A stretch of DNA of 7,744 bases from Clostridia bacterium. GTDB lineage: Bacteria > Bacillota > Clostridia > UMGS1883. A program made the position numbers and the translations under genes. The stretch spans positions 1-7,744 of the forward strand of contig JAJQCX010000132.1 in the NCBI GenBank assembly GCA_021202495.1, given 5' to 3'. Position 1 is the stretch's first letter; the number at the start of each line of letters is the position of its first letter. This document shows positions 1-6,660 of the stretch, one piece after another. The notes under the pieces were generated by a model. It was not told the origin of the DNA, searched no databases, and saw only the letters and a program-made list of their open reading frames with translations.

Positions 1-4
1 GTAT

Positions 5-13
5 GAGAGGGAG
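5..13 (+). promoter_or_regulatory. Ribosome binding site deciding the start at 18
   Basis: GAGAGGGAG lies 4 bases before the ATG at 18 (7 bases if the GAGAGG core is used). It favours that start over the in-frame ATG at 3, which has almost no upstream sequence in the window to judge. Confidence 0.6.
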
Positions 14-17
14 AAAG

Positions 18-1292
18 ATGAAACTAAGAAAAAACATGATAATTAAAGATGCCGTGAATGACCAAATCGAACAAAATGATAAGAAACCGGCTTCCCGAGT
101 GAAAAGAATATTGCGTTACTCTCTCTGTGTACTTGCAATCGCCGCACTGGTGTTTCTTATATATCGCTTGTTTATCACTTATCGAACAGTGGCGTCGGTT
201 CCGAATCCGGAAACTTTCTTTGGCACGAGCGCCGATATTGATAAATCCGGCAGAACAGTCACATACAGGTTTGATTTCTACGAAGATCCCTCGGATGCGG
301 TGCAAGCATATGCCGATTTGCTGGCATCAACGGCATACCCATTTCGACTGGGACACAAGAGCGATTATGACGACGATGCCAAGTATTGGTTTGCCTATAA
401 CGGCGGGAAAACGTATCTGCACAAGAGTGGCTATTACGATATTTATGTTACGAATTATGGAGATGATTATTCCTCATATAGCGATGCTTATGTTGTTGAG
501 GTTAAAATTCATAATCGGACCAATTTTGAAATTGCTCCGGCAGAAATCTACGACCGGAACGAAGGCACCACACTTGCGGTTGAGTCGGATGCGATAGAGG
601 CGCAGAAAACCGAGGAGGCGGTGAAAAAGACGGATATCAATCTTCCGCCGGCGCTTGACGACGTATTTTCATATGTTTATGAAAGCGAGACTAACCTGTT
701 CGACGACGACGGCAACGAATATATCAAGTATGAAGGCTGTGAAAATACGGCGCAGCTTATTGAAACGATCGAGTCGTATATAGAGCTGCTTGAAGATTAC
801 GGATATACTCAGACGAATTTCACCGGAGGTTCCGGCTCGGTCTTTTATACATATTATTTGGATTACAGCGATGATTCGTTGGCAACGCAGTCACACCGTG
901 GAGAAAACTGTCAATTGGCAATTGAAGGGTTTACAAGCGATTCATACGGCTGGCAAGTAATAGAAGTGTATTATTCACCGGATCTGCTGGACTACTATCG
1001 ACCTGCCGGAAGCGGCGGCGGTGACGATGGCGGCGAAATCAGCGTTAGAGATTATAACAGCGGAGGCAGCAACACAAAAAGCGGCGTTACAGTAAAATGT
1101 ACAAAATGCCACGGTGAAAAGGAAATTACTTGCACAAACTGCGACGGAAAAGGATATAAAATAAAATACGTTTCAACGCCGAATTATTCCGGGCACAGCA
1201 AAACGTCGGCAGAATCAAAGGAAACGTGTTACAAGTGCCACGGCAGCGGAAAAATTACATGCACAAGATGCGGTGGCAGCGGCGTTGAATAA
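18..1292 (+). CDS. Single-pass membrane protein with duplicated extracytoplasmic domain and C-terminal DnaJ-like CxxCxG zinc finger, function unknown
   Basis: I do not recognise this 424-residue protein as a named family. The ATG at 18 is chosen because GAGAGGGAG lies just upstream; an in-frame ATG at 3 has no visible ribosome site, and the gene could start further upstream outside the window. Seen: a charged N-terminus with basic residues before one hydrophobic helix (about residues 34-53), which by the positive-inside rule puts the C-terminus outside. Two aromatic- and acid-rich domains follow (about 64-175 and 209-321) that resemble each other, then a Gly/Asp-rich linker (about 331-355). 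The C-terminus has four CxxC pairs: C361/C364, C372/C375, C404/C407 and C415/C418, each followed by x-G. Known: DnaJ zinc fingers use four CxxCxGxG motifs to bind two zinc ions. Here there is no J domain and the module is predicted extracytoplasmic, so a chaperone role is not supported. A zinc-bound or disulfide-bonded binding domain is inference. Confidence 0.85.
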   Translation: MKLRKNMIIKDAVNDQIEQNDKKPASRVKRILRYSLCVLAIAALVFLIYRLFITYRTVASVPNPETFFGTSADIDKSGRTVTYRFDFYEDPSDAVQAYADLLASTAYPFRLGHKSDYDDDAKYWFAYNGGKTYLHKSGYYDIYVTNYGDDYSSYSDAYVVEVKIHNRTNFEIAPAEIYDRNEGTTLAVESDAIEAQKTEEAVKKTDINLPPALDDVFSYVYESETNLFDDDGNEYIKYEGCENTAQLIETIESYIELLEDYGYTQTNFTGGSGSVFYTYYLDYSDDSLATQSHRGENCQLAIEGFTSDSYGWQVIEVYYSPDLLDYYRPAGSGGGDDGGEISVRDYNSGGSNTKSGVTVKCTKCHGEKEITCTNCDGKGYKIKYVSTPNYSGHSKTSAESKETCYKCHGSGKITCTRCGGSGVE

Positions 1293-1333
1293 GACAGTGA
1301 GAAAATCAGGATTTTGGGCCGAATAATAGTATT

Positions 1334-1365
1334 AATCTCTCATATTTACTTAAATATGAGAGATT
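1334..1365 (+). terminator. Rho-independent terminator of the membrane zinc-finger gene
   Basis: AATCTCTCATATTTA (1334-1348) is perfectly complementary to TAAATATGAGAGATT (1351-1365) around a two-base spacer, so in RNA a 14-bp stem with a 4-base loop. The right arm runs into TTTTTTAATTTTTT, a good U-tract for the plus strand. On the minus strand the same stem begins 13 bases after the AraC gene's stop codon but is followed only by ATTAATACTATTATTC, so termination in that direction is weaker but possible. Confidence 0.85.
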
Positions 1366-1377
1366 TTTTAATTTTTT

Positions 1378-2232
1378 CTATTCGCGATATTTTTTCACAT
1401 ATTCCGTCGGCGTGCAGCCGATATATTCCTTAAACCTCTTTGAAAAATAGCTGAACGAATTAAACCCGCACCTCTGCGCTATTTCGCCTATCGGTAAATT
1501 CGTTGTTTGAATCATGGCGCAGCTGTTGTCAATTCTTATTCTGTTAAGATATTTGTACGGCGTCATATGTATCGTTTTTGAAAAGCTTCGGCAAAAATAT
1601 TCACGACTCATGTTGGTTTCGGAAGCAATGTCCGCCAGCGTGAGCGGCGACGCGTATTCCCTGTGCATAAATTCCATCGCCGCCTTCATTCTCTCCAAAA
1701 TGTCCCCCGATGAAGCGCTTGCCGGCGTGCCGTGTTCAAAACAAAGCCGCCACATATTCATAAGAATAGCCTTAACTGAAAGCTCAAATCCGCTTTTTCT
1801 CTCCTCCGCAAGATTATAAACCTCCTCCGCTCCCTCCAGCACTTCCCTTTGCCACTCGCATTTTTCCGTATAATGCGCCGGAAAATCCATCTTCTTCTCT
1901 AAAAGCGGCGAAACGTATTTATTCATTATCAAATCGCTGCCGAAGCTTCCGAAAATCTCAGGTGAAAACACAATCGCAAAGAAAACGCATCTTTCGTTTG
2001 TCTCCCTTTCGCCAAAATGCAGACTGTTTGAATTTACAAACACGCCCTCCCCCGCCTTTAGCTTATACTCGCATCCGTCAATATTCATTATCCCGCTCCC
2101 GCTTTTGAGCATCAAAAATTCAAATTCCCTGTGCGTATGCGGATAAAGCGCGAACCCCCTCTCGCAGACCGTCGTATGAACCCCAATCGGAAAATCCGCA
2201 CTCCCGTGGGGCACGTCCTCATACATCAACAC
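1378..2232 (-). CDS. AraC-family transcriptional regulator with N-terminal cupin domain
   Basis: This 284-residue protein is a complete AraC/XylS-type regulator. Residues about 15-90 form a cupin sensing domain with an H32-x-H34-x-E36 motif, a glycine turn near 61 and a further His at 72, typical of arabinose- or sugar-type AraC sensors. Residues about 180-284 hold the two helix-turn-helix motifs: the first at 197-234 (LTLADIASETNMSREYF core) and the second at 246-283 with the family signature GF-x-S-x-SYFSKRFKEYIG-x-TP-x-EY. The chosen start is GTG at 2232, with AAGAGG eight bases upstream; an ATG two codons later (2226) is the alternative. The gene is transcribed away from the large secreted hydrolase across a shared 161-bp control region, so control of that enzyme and of itself in response to a sugar is the likely role. 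This is inferred from context; the ligand cannot be read from sequence. Confidence 0.95.
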   Translation of the reverse strand: MLMYEDVPHGSADFPIGVHTTVCERGFALYPHTHREFEFLMLKSGSGIMNIDGCEYKLKAGEGVFVNSNSLHFGERETNERCVFFAIVFSPEIFGSFGSDLIMNKYVSPLLEKKMDFPAHYTEKCEWQREVLEGAEEVYNLAEERKSGFELSVKAILMNMWRLCFEHGTPASASSGDILERMKAAMEFMHREYASPLTLADIASETNMSREYFCRSFSKTIHMTPYKYLNRIRIDNSCAMIQTTNLPIGEIAQRCGFNSFSYFSKRFKEYIGCTPTEYVKKYRE

Positions 2233-2240
2233 CTAAATCG

Positions 2241-2246
2241 CCTCTT
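2241..2246 (-). promoter_or_regulatory. Ribosome binding site for the GTG start of the AraC gene
   Basis: The minus strand reads AAGAGG at 2246-2241, eight bases before the GTG at 2232. The spacing to the ATG at 2226 would be 14 bases, which is long, so the GTG start is preferred. Confidence 0.55.
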
Positions 2247-2250
2247 TTGT

Positions 2251-2284
2251 CAATATATTTATAATTTTCGCCAATATATTTGTA
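2251..2284. promoter_or_regulatory. Putative AraC-type operator: two direct half-sites 21 bp apart
   Basis: CAATATATTTATA (2251-2263) and CAATATATTTGTA (2272-2284) match at 12 of 13 positions and are offset by exactly 21 bp, two turns of B-DNA. AraC-family proteins typically bind direct repeats with about this period (known for araI1-araI2). The distal copy overlaps the candidate -10 of the AraC gene and the proximal copy overlaps the candidate -35 boxes of both divergent genes. This fits activation of the hydrolase gene and autorepression. The region is AT-rich, so chance similarity remains possible. Confidence 0.5.
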
Positions 2285-2286
2285 GA
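2258..2286 (-). promoter_or_regulatory. Candidate promoter of the AraC gene
   Basis: On the minus strand, TCTACA (2286-2281, 4/6 to the -35 consensus) and TATAAA (2263-2258, 5/6 to the -10 consensus) are separated by 17 bp. The start point would be near 2251, giving a leader of about 18 bases that just contains the ribosome site. The -35 shares bases 2283-2286 with the candidate -35 of the divergent hydrolase gene, so the two promoters would compete. Confidence 0.35.
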
Positions 2287-2311
2287 CTTAAAAAGAATAA
2301 TCAGTTAAAAT
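2283..2311 (+). promoter_or_regulatory. Candidate promoter of the secreted hydrolase gene
   Basis: A -35-like TAGACT (2283-2288, 4/6 to consensus) and a -10-like TAAAAT (2306-2311, 5/6) are separated by 17 bp. The weak -35 is touched by the proximal AraC-type half-site, as expected for an activator-dependent promoter. Transcription would begin near 2318, leaving a leader of about 75 bases. Other AT-rich -10 candidates exist (for example TATCAT at 2330-2335), so this is a best guess. Confidence 0.35.
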
Positions 2312-2314
2312 TAA

Positions 2315-2333
2315 GATACAAAAATATTGTATC
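2315..2333. repeat. Perfect 7-bp inverted repeat in the hydrolase leader
   Basis: GATACAA (2315-2321) and TTGTATC (2327-2333) are perfectly inverted around AAATA. The dyad sits at the predicted transcription start of the hydrolase gene. It could be a second operator, a small 5' hairpin in the mRNA, or chance in AT-rich DNA. There is no U-tract, so it is not a terminator. Confidence 0.5.
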
Positions 2334-2380
2334 ATCTTCAAAGAAAAATATCAATATTTTTATATCAATTTCTATCTCAC

Positions 2381-2386
2381 GGAGGG
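2381..2386 (+). promoter_or_regulatory. Strong ribosome binding site of the hydrolase gene
   Basis: GGAGGG lies seven bases before the ATG at 2394, close to the Gram-positive optimum, and fixes that start. Confidence 0.85.
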
Positions 2387-2393
2387 AAACAAA

Positions 2394-5300
2394 ATGACAC
2401 GCACCAAATTCATCGCCGCGCTCACAGCTTTTTTAATGAGACTTTCATTTATGCCGGGCAGACTTTTCACGGCAATTCCGAGTGAAGCTGCCGACAGCGT
2501 ACCGACGCTTCGCGTTGACATGAGCGCCGAAGACCACGAAATTCTCCACGGCAGCGCAGGCTTTCTCTACGGAATAAGCAATGAGGGCGTTCCCGATGTC
2601 AACACCCTCACGCCGCTCAAACCCAAGGTATTGGCGACAAAGGGCGCTTTGGGCACCGAACACCCCTACGGCGACGCGTTGGATGTCGCGGATGAATTTT
2701 TTGAAGCGGGCGGCGAACAGGTGCAGATGTATTGCTCCAACTATTACGGCGTTTTCGGCGTGACAGCCGACGCTTATGACTATGCCGACGTTCTCCAAAA
2801 CACAATCGCCCCCGCGGTTGCCGAATGGAAGGACACCATGCGTGAAAAATATCCCGACATCGACCAAAGAATTGTCTACATTCCCATCAACGAAGGCACT
2901 CCGCGAAACTACAACGGCGGTGAAAGCACAATCATGAATTCGTGGAAGGTTTATTACGACGCCATCAAGGCAGTCGATGAAAACGCCGTCATTGCCGGTC
3001 CCAACAACGCGACCTACGGCGATTCCTACGCAAATATGCGCTCATTTCTCACCTTCTGCCGCGACAACGACTGCCTGCCCGACATCGTGACATGGCACGA
3101 ACTGCAGGTGAGCTGCCTTAACACAATGTCCTCCCATATTGCCGACTACCGCAAAATATGCAGCGATTTGGGCATCGAGGAAAAGCAGATTGTCATAAAC
3201 GAATATGCCGATTTTTCCGACTGCGGCGTTCCCGGGCGTCTCGTCAATTGGATTGCCCACCTTGAGGACAATCAGGTTTACGGCTGTCTCCCCTTTTGGC
3301 ATCAGGCAAACAATTTGAACGACCTTGCCGCAAACGCCAATCAGGGCAACGGCGCGTGGTGGGTGTATAAATGGTACGGCGACATGAGCGGGCAAACTCT
3401 TGACGTTCAAACCGAAAACACCACCTACGACGCCTTGTACGGACTTGCCACAATTGACGAAAACAAGCGCAAAGCCTCCGTGCTTTTGGGCGGATGTGAT
3501 GACAGCGCCGACATTATTCTCGAAAACGTCACCGACACAAGCGTATTTTCCGAAAGCGACAGAGTACATGTAAAGGTCGAAGCCACATATTTCACGGGCT
3601 ATCACGGCGCTTCCTACGAGCCCGAAACGATACTTGACGGCACATTCCCCATTGCGGAGGACGGCAGCGTCACGATTACGCTTGACGACATGCTCTTCTC
3701 CACGGCATATAATATAACAATCACCGAAAGCTCGTCCGAAATTGCGGAGCCTTCCGTTGCAAGCTTCCGCGCCGAATACGAAGCGGAGGACGCCGCGCAT
3801 TACGGTGATCTCACAATCGACCTTCAAAACAGTCCGCTTGAAACTCCGCGCTATTTTTGCTCCGGCGGAAAGCGCGTCGGCGGCATCGACAGCGAGGGCG
3901 AAGGCATTCTCTACTCTATCGACGTTCCGACCGACGGATTATACTCTCTCAGCTTCATTTACGGCAACGGCACAGGCTCCACGCGAAACAACGCCGAAAC
4001 GCACTGCCCGCTCAATATCACGCAAAAGCTTGTGGTTGACGGGGAGGAAAGTGTAATCGAGCTTCCAAACACCCTCTTTTACTCCATGGAGGGCAGCGTT
4101 GAAAAATATGTAAACCTCACCAAAGGTCATCACACTGTAGCTCTTATGTATAACGGCGACGACGGCGGATTCCACGACATGCTCGTCGTCTCCTACGCCG
4201 GAAGCTACGGCGAAGAGCGCCCCGCATTTGACAAGCGTTACGAGGCGGAAGACGCCGATTTTAACACCTTAGGTTCTACCACTGAAACGACTGTCAGAAC
4301 CGAAAGCTCTCTTTCGGATAGCAGCGGCAACGGCTATGTCATCGGGCTCAATTCCTCCCCCGTCGAAAACGGCGGCGGCATAAGATGGATTGTCGATGTT
4401 GAGGACAGCGGGCTCTATCATTTGAATTTTGGTTATCTCTCGGAAAGCGGCGGACAAATCCGCGTCTATCTCGATAACACAAATCTCACGTTTGATAATT
4501 TGGCAGCCGCGCTTGATATATCCTCATGCAACACATGGAGCGAAGGACACGTAACAATATATCTGCGTCAAGGCATAAACGTAATCGACATTGACTGCGA
4601 CTGCGACGCCGCGATAGACTACATGGACGTAATATACGCAAATATCGATTATTCGCAAACAATCGAAGCCGAAGACGCCTCGGGCAGCTTTGAAACCGCC
4701 GTATCGGGCGAAAATACCTATGTCAAAGAAATGCTCAACACCGAACAGTATCTTGAATTTACCGTCACGGTTCCCGAAGACGGAGCATATAAAATGCAGG
4801 TATTCCAATCAAACAACGACCTCTGCGGCACACATTCCTACAACATAAAGATAATCGACCGCGACGCCGTCTTTGTGATAAACGGCGACGAGGAAAACGC
4901 CAGGCGGTACTTCTTCCCCAACACCTTCTCCGATGACACATTTTTAGAGCGCACAATCACTCTTTCGCTCAATGAAGGTGAAAACACAATCCGCGTCTAC
5001 AACGACGACAGCTGCTATGTTCTTTGGGGCGGCTCCACCTCCGAGCCCGGCACAAACGTGCTTGTGAATTACACGCCGAATTTTGACAAATTCATCATCA
5101 CCCCCGCGTCTGTCGATGCCGAAATCACGGACCGAGAATATAAAATAGACATCTCCTCCACCAAAAACGGCTATGTCTATTGCAGCAAAAACACCGCCCA
5201 AGACGGCGAAACCGTAACGCTTTCCCTTCTTCCCGACGGCGGCATTGAAAAGCTCAGTGTAAACGGCGAGGATTACACGTCACTTCTTTCCACCCAAGAC

Positions 5301-6611
5301 GGCAATCTCTACACGGTTGAGATAACAATCGAAGGCGACACGACAATCTATGCCGAATTTTCCGAAGCGACAGAGGGCGATTTTACCGACACCGAAACCT
5401 CCTCTGACGAATACGTTTCCTATAACGGCAGCATATACAAGCTCATAGGCGAAAATCTCTTCTCCAACGGCGACTTTACTGACACAAGCGGAGATAACAT
5501 GGACGAATGGTATGTCGGCGTCAATTCTGACGGGCACCCCTCTTCTTCAAGCTATCAAATCCCGAAGATAAATTCCGACGGCACACTCCAAAACCTTGTT
5601 CCGCTGACCGAAAGCGGGCTTCTCACAACCGGCGGCTACGAGATTGACAACAACAATACTTTCTACTACGGAAACGACGGCACGAGAAAATATCTCGTCG
5701 AGCATATTGACGACGATTGGACAAACTGCGCCTGGAACGGCAGTCAATCGCTCTTAGCCTATATCCCCGTCAAATCGAATACAAAATATTACTTCAAATT
5801 TCAGGCATACAGCGTTTCGGGCAAAGCATCAATCCGCTACGGCGCAATAAATATGGATTCCTACGTTCCCGAAAAATATTCAAGAAACGAAGGACTAAGC
5901 TTTTGCGGCAGCGGATATGTCAACTGCAACAACGGCGAGGTTCAAAACGTCGGCGGCTCATGGACGACATATACCGCCGTAATTGATACCGGCGATAATG
6001 GCGACTATTTCTTCTTCAACGCCTACTGGCTCCAAATGGCGCAATACCTGTGCCTCGGCGATTTTGAACTCTACGAGCTCGCCGATGAGGAAGCAGCAGA
6101 AATTACATCAATCGAGTCTCCCGCAGCGCTCACCGTCCTTGTCGGTGAAAGTCTCAATCTTCCCGAAACAGCGATTGTCACAACCTCCGACGGTGAAGAG
6201 TATTCACTTCCCGTCACATGGCTCAACGCCGACGCCGTAGATACTTCTCTTGAAGGTATTTACATCGTCACAGGGCGCGTCGTTTTACCCGATAATCTCT
6301 ATTACAGCGGCACACCCTATGTAAAACAGCGTGTTATCGTGCTTTACGCCGCCGAAATATCGGATTTATCAACAGATGGCGGCAAAATAAGCTTTAATCT
6401 TATCGGCTCCGCCTCCCTTGACGCAAAAATTTACATTGCGGTCTACTCTGCCGATAGTATTCTCACACAGCTGATATACAAAGATGTGTCAATTAACGAA
6501 AACGAAACAATCGCAGTAAGCGAGCCGCTCACCCTTTCCGACGGCGAAACCGTCAAAGTGCTTTTGTGGAAAAGCTCCATAACTCCGCTCACTCCTATAA
6601 ACTCCTTATAA
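2394..6611 (+). CDS. Secreted multi-domain glycoside hydrolase, clan GH-A (GH39-like) with CBM6/35-like, InlB-B-like, CBM4/9-like and Ig-like modules
   Basis: This 1405-residue extracellular enzyme is predicted to cleave a polysaccharide or glycan; the substrate is not readable. Residues 1-33 form a signal peptide, with cleavage plausible at SEA-A near 32, though its core is broken by Arg16. The barrel (about 38-345) carries two Asn-Glu pairs typical of clan GH-A: N166-E167 (in IPINEGTP, proposed acid/base) and N269-E270 (in IVINEYADF, proposed nucleophile). A beta domain (about 346-446) follows, as in GH39. Then come three CBM6/35-like modules starting YEAEDA (about 462-602), YEAEDA (616-750) and IEAEDA (757-905), an InlB-B-like repeat (910-990), a CBM4/9-like jelly roll (1012-1229, starting ENLFSNGDF), a bacterial Ig-like domain of Big_4 type (1236-1318) and a C-terminal beta domain ending VKVLLWKSSITPL. 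No dockerin, SLH or LPXTG is seen, so release or attachment through binding modules is inferred. The divergent AraC gene is the likely regulator. Family assignment is from motif memory, not a search. Confidence 0.85.
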   Translation: MTRTKFIAALTAFLMRLSFMPGRLFTAIPSEAADSVPTLRVDMSAEDHEILHGSAGFLYGISNEGVPDVNTLTPLKPKVLATKGALGTEHPYGDALDVADEFFEAGGEQVQMYCSNYYGVFGVTADAYDYADVLQNTIAPAVAEWKDTMREKYPDIDQRIVYIPINEGTPRNYNGGESTIMNSWKVYYDAIKAVDENAVIAGPNNATYGDSYANMRSFLTFCRDNDCLPDIVTWHELQVSCLNTMSSHIADYRKICSDLGIEEKQIVINEYADFSDCGVPGRLVNWIAHLEDNQVYGCLPFWHQANNLNDLAANANQGNGAWWVYKWYGDMSGQTLDVQTENTTYDALYGLATIDENKRKASVLLGGCDDSADIILENVTDTSVFSESDRVHVKVEATYFTGYHGASYEPETILDGTFPIAEDGSVTITLDDMLFSTAYNITITESSSEIAEPSVASFRAEYEAEDAAHYGDLTIDLQNSPLETPRYFCSGGKRVGGIDSEGEGILYSIDVPTDGLYSLSFIYGNGTGSTRNNAETHCPLNITQKLVVDGEESVIELPNTLFYSMEGSVEKYVNLTKGHHTVALMYNGDDGGFHDMLVVSYAGSYGEERPAFDKRYEAEDADFNTLGSTTETTVRTESSLSDSSGNGYVIGLNSSPVENGGGIRWIVDVEDSGLYHLNFGYLSESGGQIRVYLDNTNLTFDNLAAALDISSCNTWSEGHVTIYLRQGINVIDIDCDCDAAIDYMDVIYANIDYSQTIEAEDASGSFETAVSGENTYVKEMLNTEQYLEFTVTVPEDGAYKMQVFQSNNDLCGTHSYNIKIIDRDAVFVINGDEENARRYFFPNTFSDDTFLERTITLSLNEGENTIRVYNDDSCYVLWGGSTSEPGTNVLVNYTPNFDKFIITPASVDAEITDREYKIDISSTKNGYVYCSKNTAQDGETVTLSLLPDGGIEKLSVNGEDYTSLLSTQDGNLYTVEITIEGDTTIYAEFSEATEGDFTDTETSSDEYVSYNGSIYKLIGENLFSNGDFTDTSGDNMDEWYVGVNSDGHPSSSSYQIPKINSDGTLQNLVPLTESGLLTTGGYEIDNNNTFYYGNDGTRKYLVEHIDDDWTNCAWNGSQSLLAYIPVKSNTKYYFKFQAYSVSGKASIRYGAINMDSYVPEKYSRNEGLSFCGSGYVNCNNGEVQNVGGSWTTYTAVIDTGDNGDYFFFNAYWLQMAQYLCLGDFELYELADEEAAEITSIESPAALTVLVGESLNLPETAIVTTSDGEEYSLPVTWLNADAVDTSLEGIYIVTGRVVLPDNLYYSGTPYVKQRVIVLYAAEISDLSTDGGKISFNLIGSASLDAKIYIAVYSADSILTQLIYKDVSINENETIAVSEPLTLSDGETVKVLLWKSSITPLTPINSL

Positions 6612-6660
6612 AGAACAGAGCGCCTGTTCCCGACCTTCGGGGCAGGCGTTCTGTTCTTTA
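6609..6660. terminator. Bidirectional terminator between convergent genes
   Basis: A long hairpin fills the 46-bp gap. AAAGAACAGA (6610-6619) pairs with TCTGTTCTTT (6650-6659), CGCCTG pairs with CAGGCG after one G-U pair, and TCCCGA pairs with TCGGGG after one bulged base, leaving a CCT loop. The A/T outer stem supplies a U-run on each strand (TTCTTTAAATCTTT on plus, TTCTTTATAAGG on minus). The TAA of the hydrolase (6609-6611) and the TAA of the kinase (6660-6658) lie at opposite feet of the stem and pair with each other. Confidence 0.85.

Noticed and set aside
127..597. 156-codon plus-strand open frame overlapping the first gene
   Set aside because: It is in a different frame of a gene with a good ribosome site, membrane helix and zinc-finger motifs, and its translation shows no family features.
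1098..1271. The first gene as a DnaJ/Hsp40 co-chaperone
   Set aside because: There is no J domain or HPD motif, and the cysteine module follows a membrane helix predicted to place it outside the cell.
2247..2252. Consensus-like TTGACA on the minus strand as the -35 of the AraC gene
   Set aside because: It lies only 14 bases from the start codon, leaving no room for a -10 and start point upstream of the gene.
2260..2265. Perfect TATAAT on the plus strand as -10 of the hydrolase gene
   Set aside because: There is no acceptable -35 at 16-18 bp upstream (ATCGCC at 17 bp spacing), and it would lie between the operator-like repeats. It is kept as a possible alternative only.
2287..2393. Riboswitch or attenuator in the hydrolase leader
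   Set aside because: The leader is short and AT-rich with only one 7-bp dyad and no alternative terminator stem or U-tract.
3042..3827. 261-codon open frame on the minus strand within the hydrolase gene
   Set aside because: It lies wholly inside a clearly coding region with recognisable domains on the plus strand, has no ribosome site and no recognisable motifs. It is a by-product of the GC-rich third-position codons of the hydrolase.
6348..6611. Dockerin, SLH or LPXTG anchor at the C-terminus of the hydrolase
   Set aside because: The last residues form a beta-rich domain ending ITPLTPINSL. No calcium-binding dockerin repeats, SLH motifs, sortase motif or terminal hydrophobic helix with a basic tail is present.
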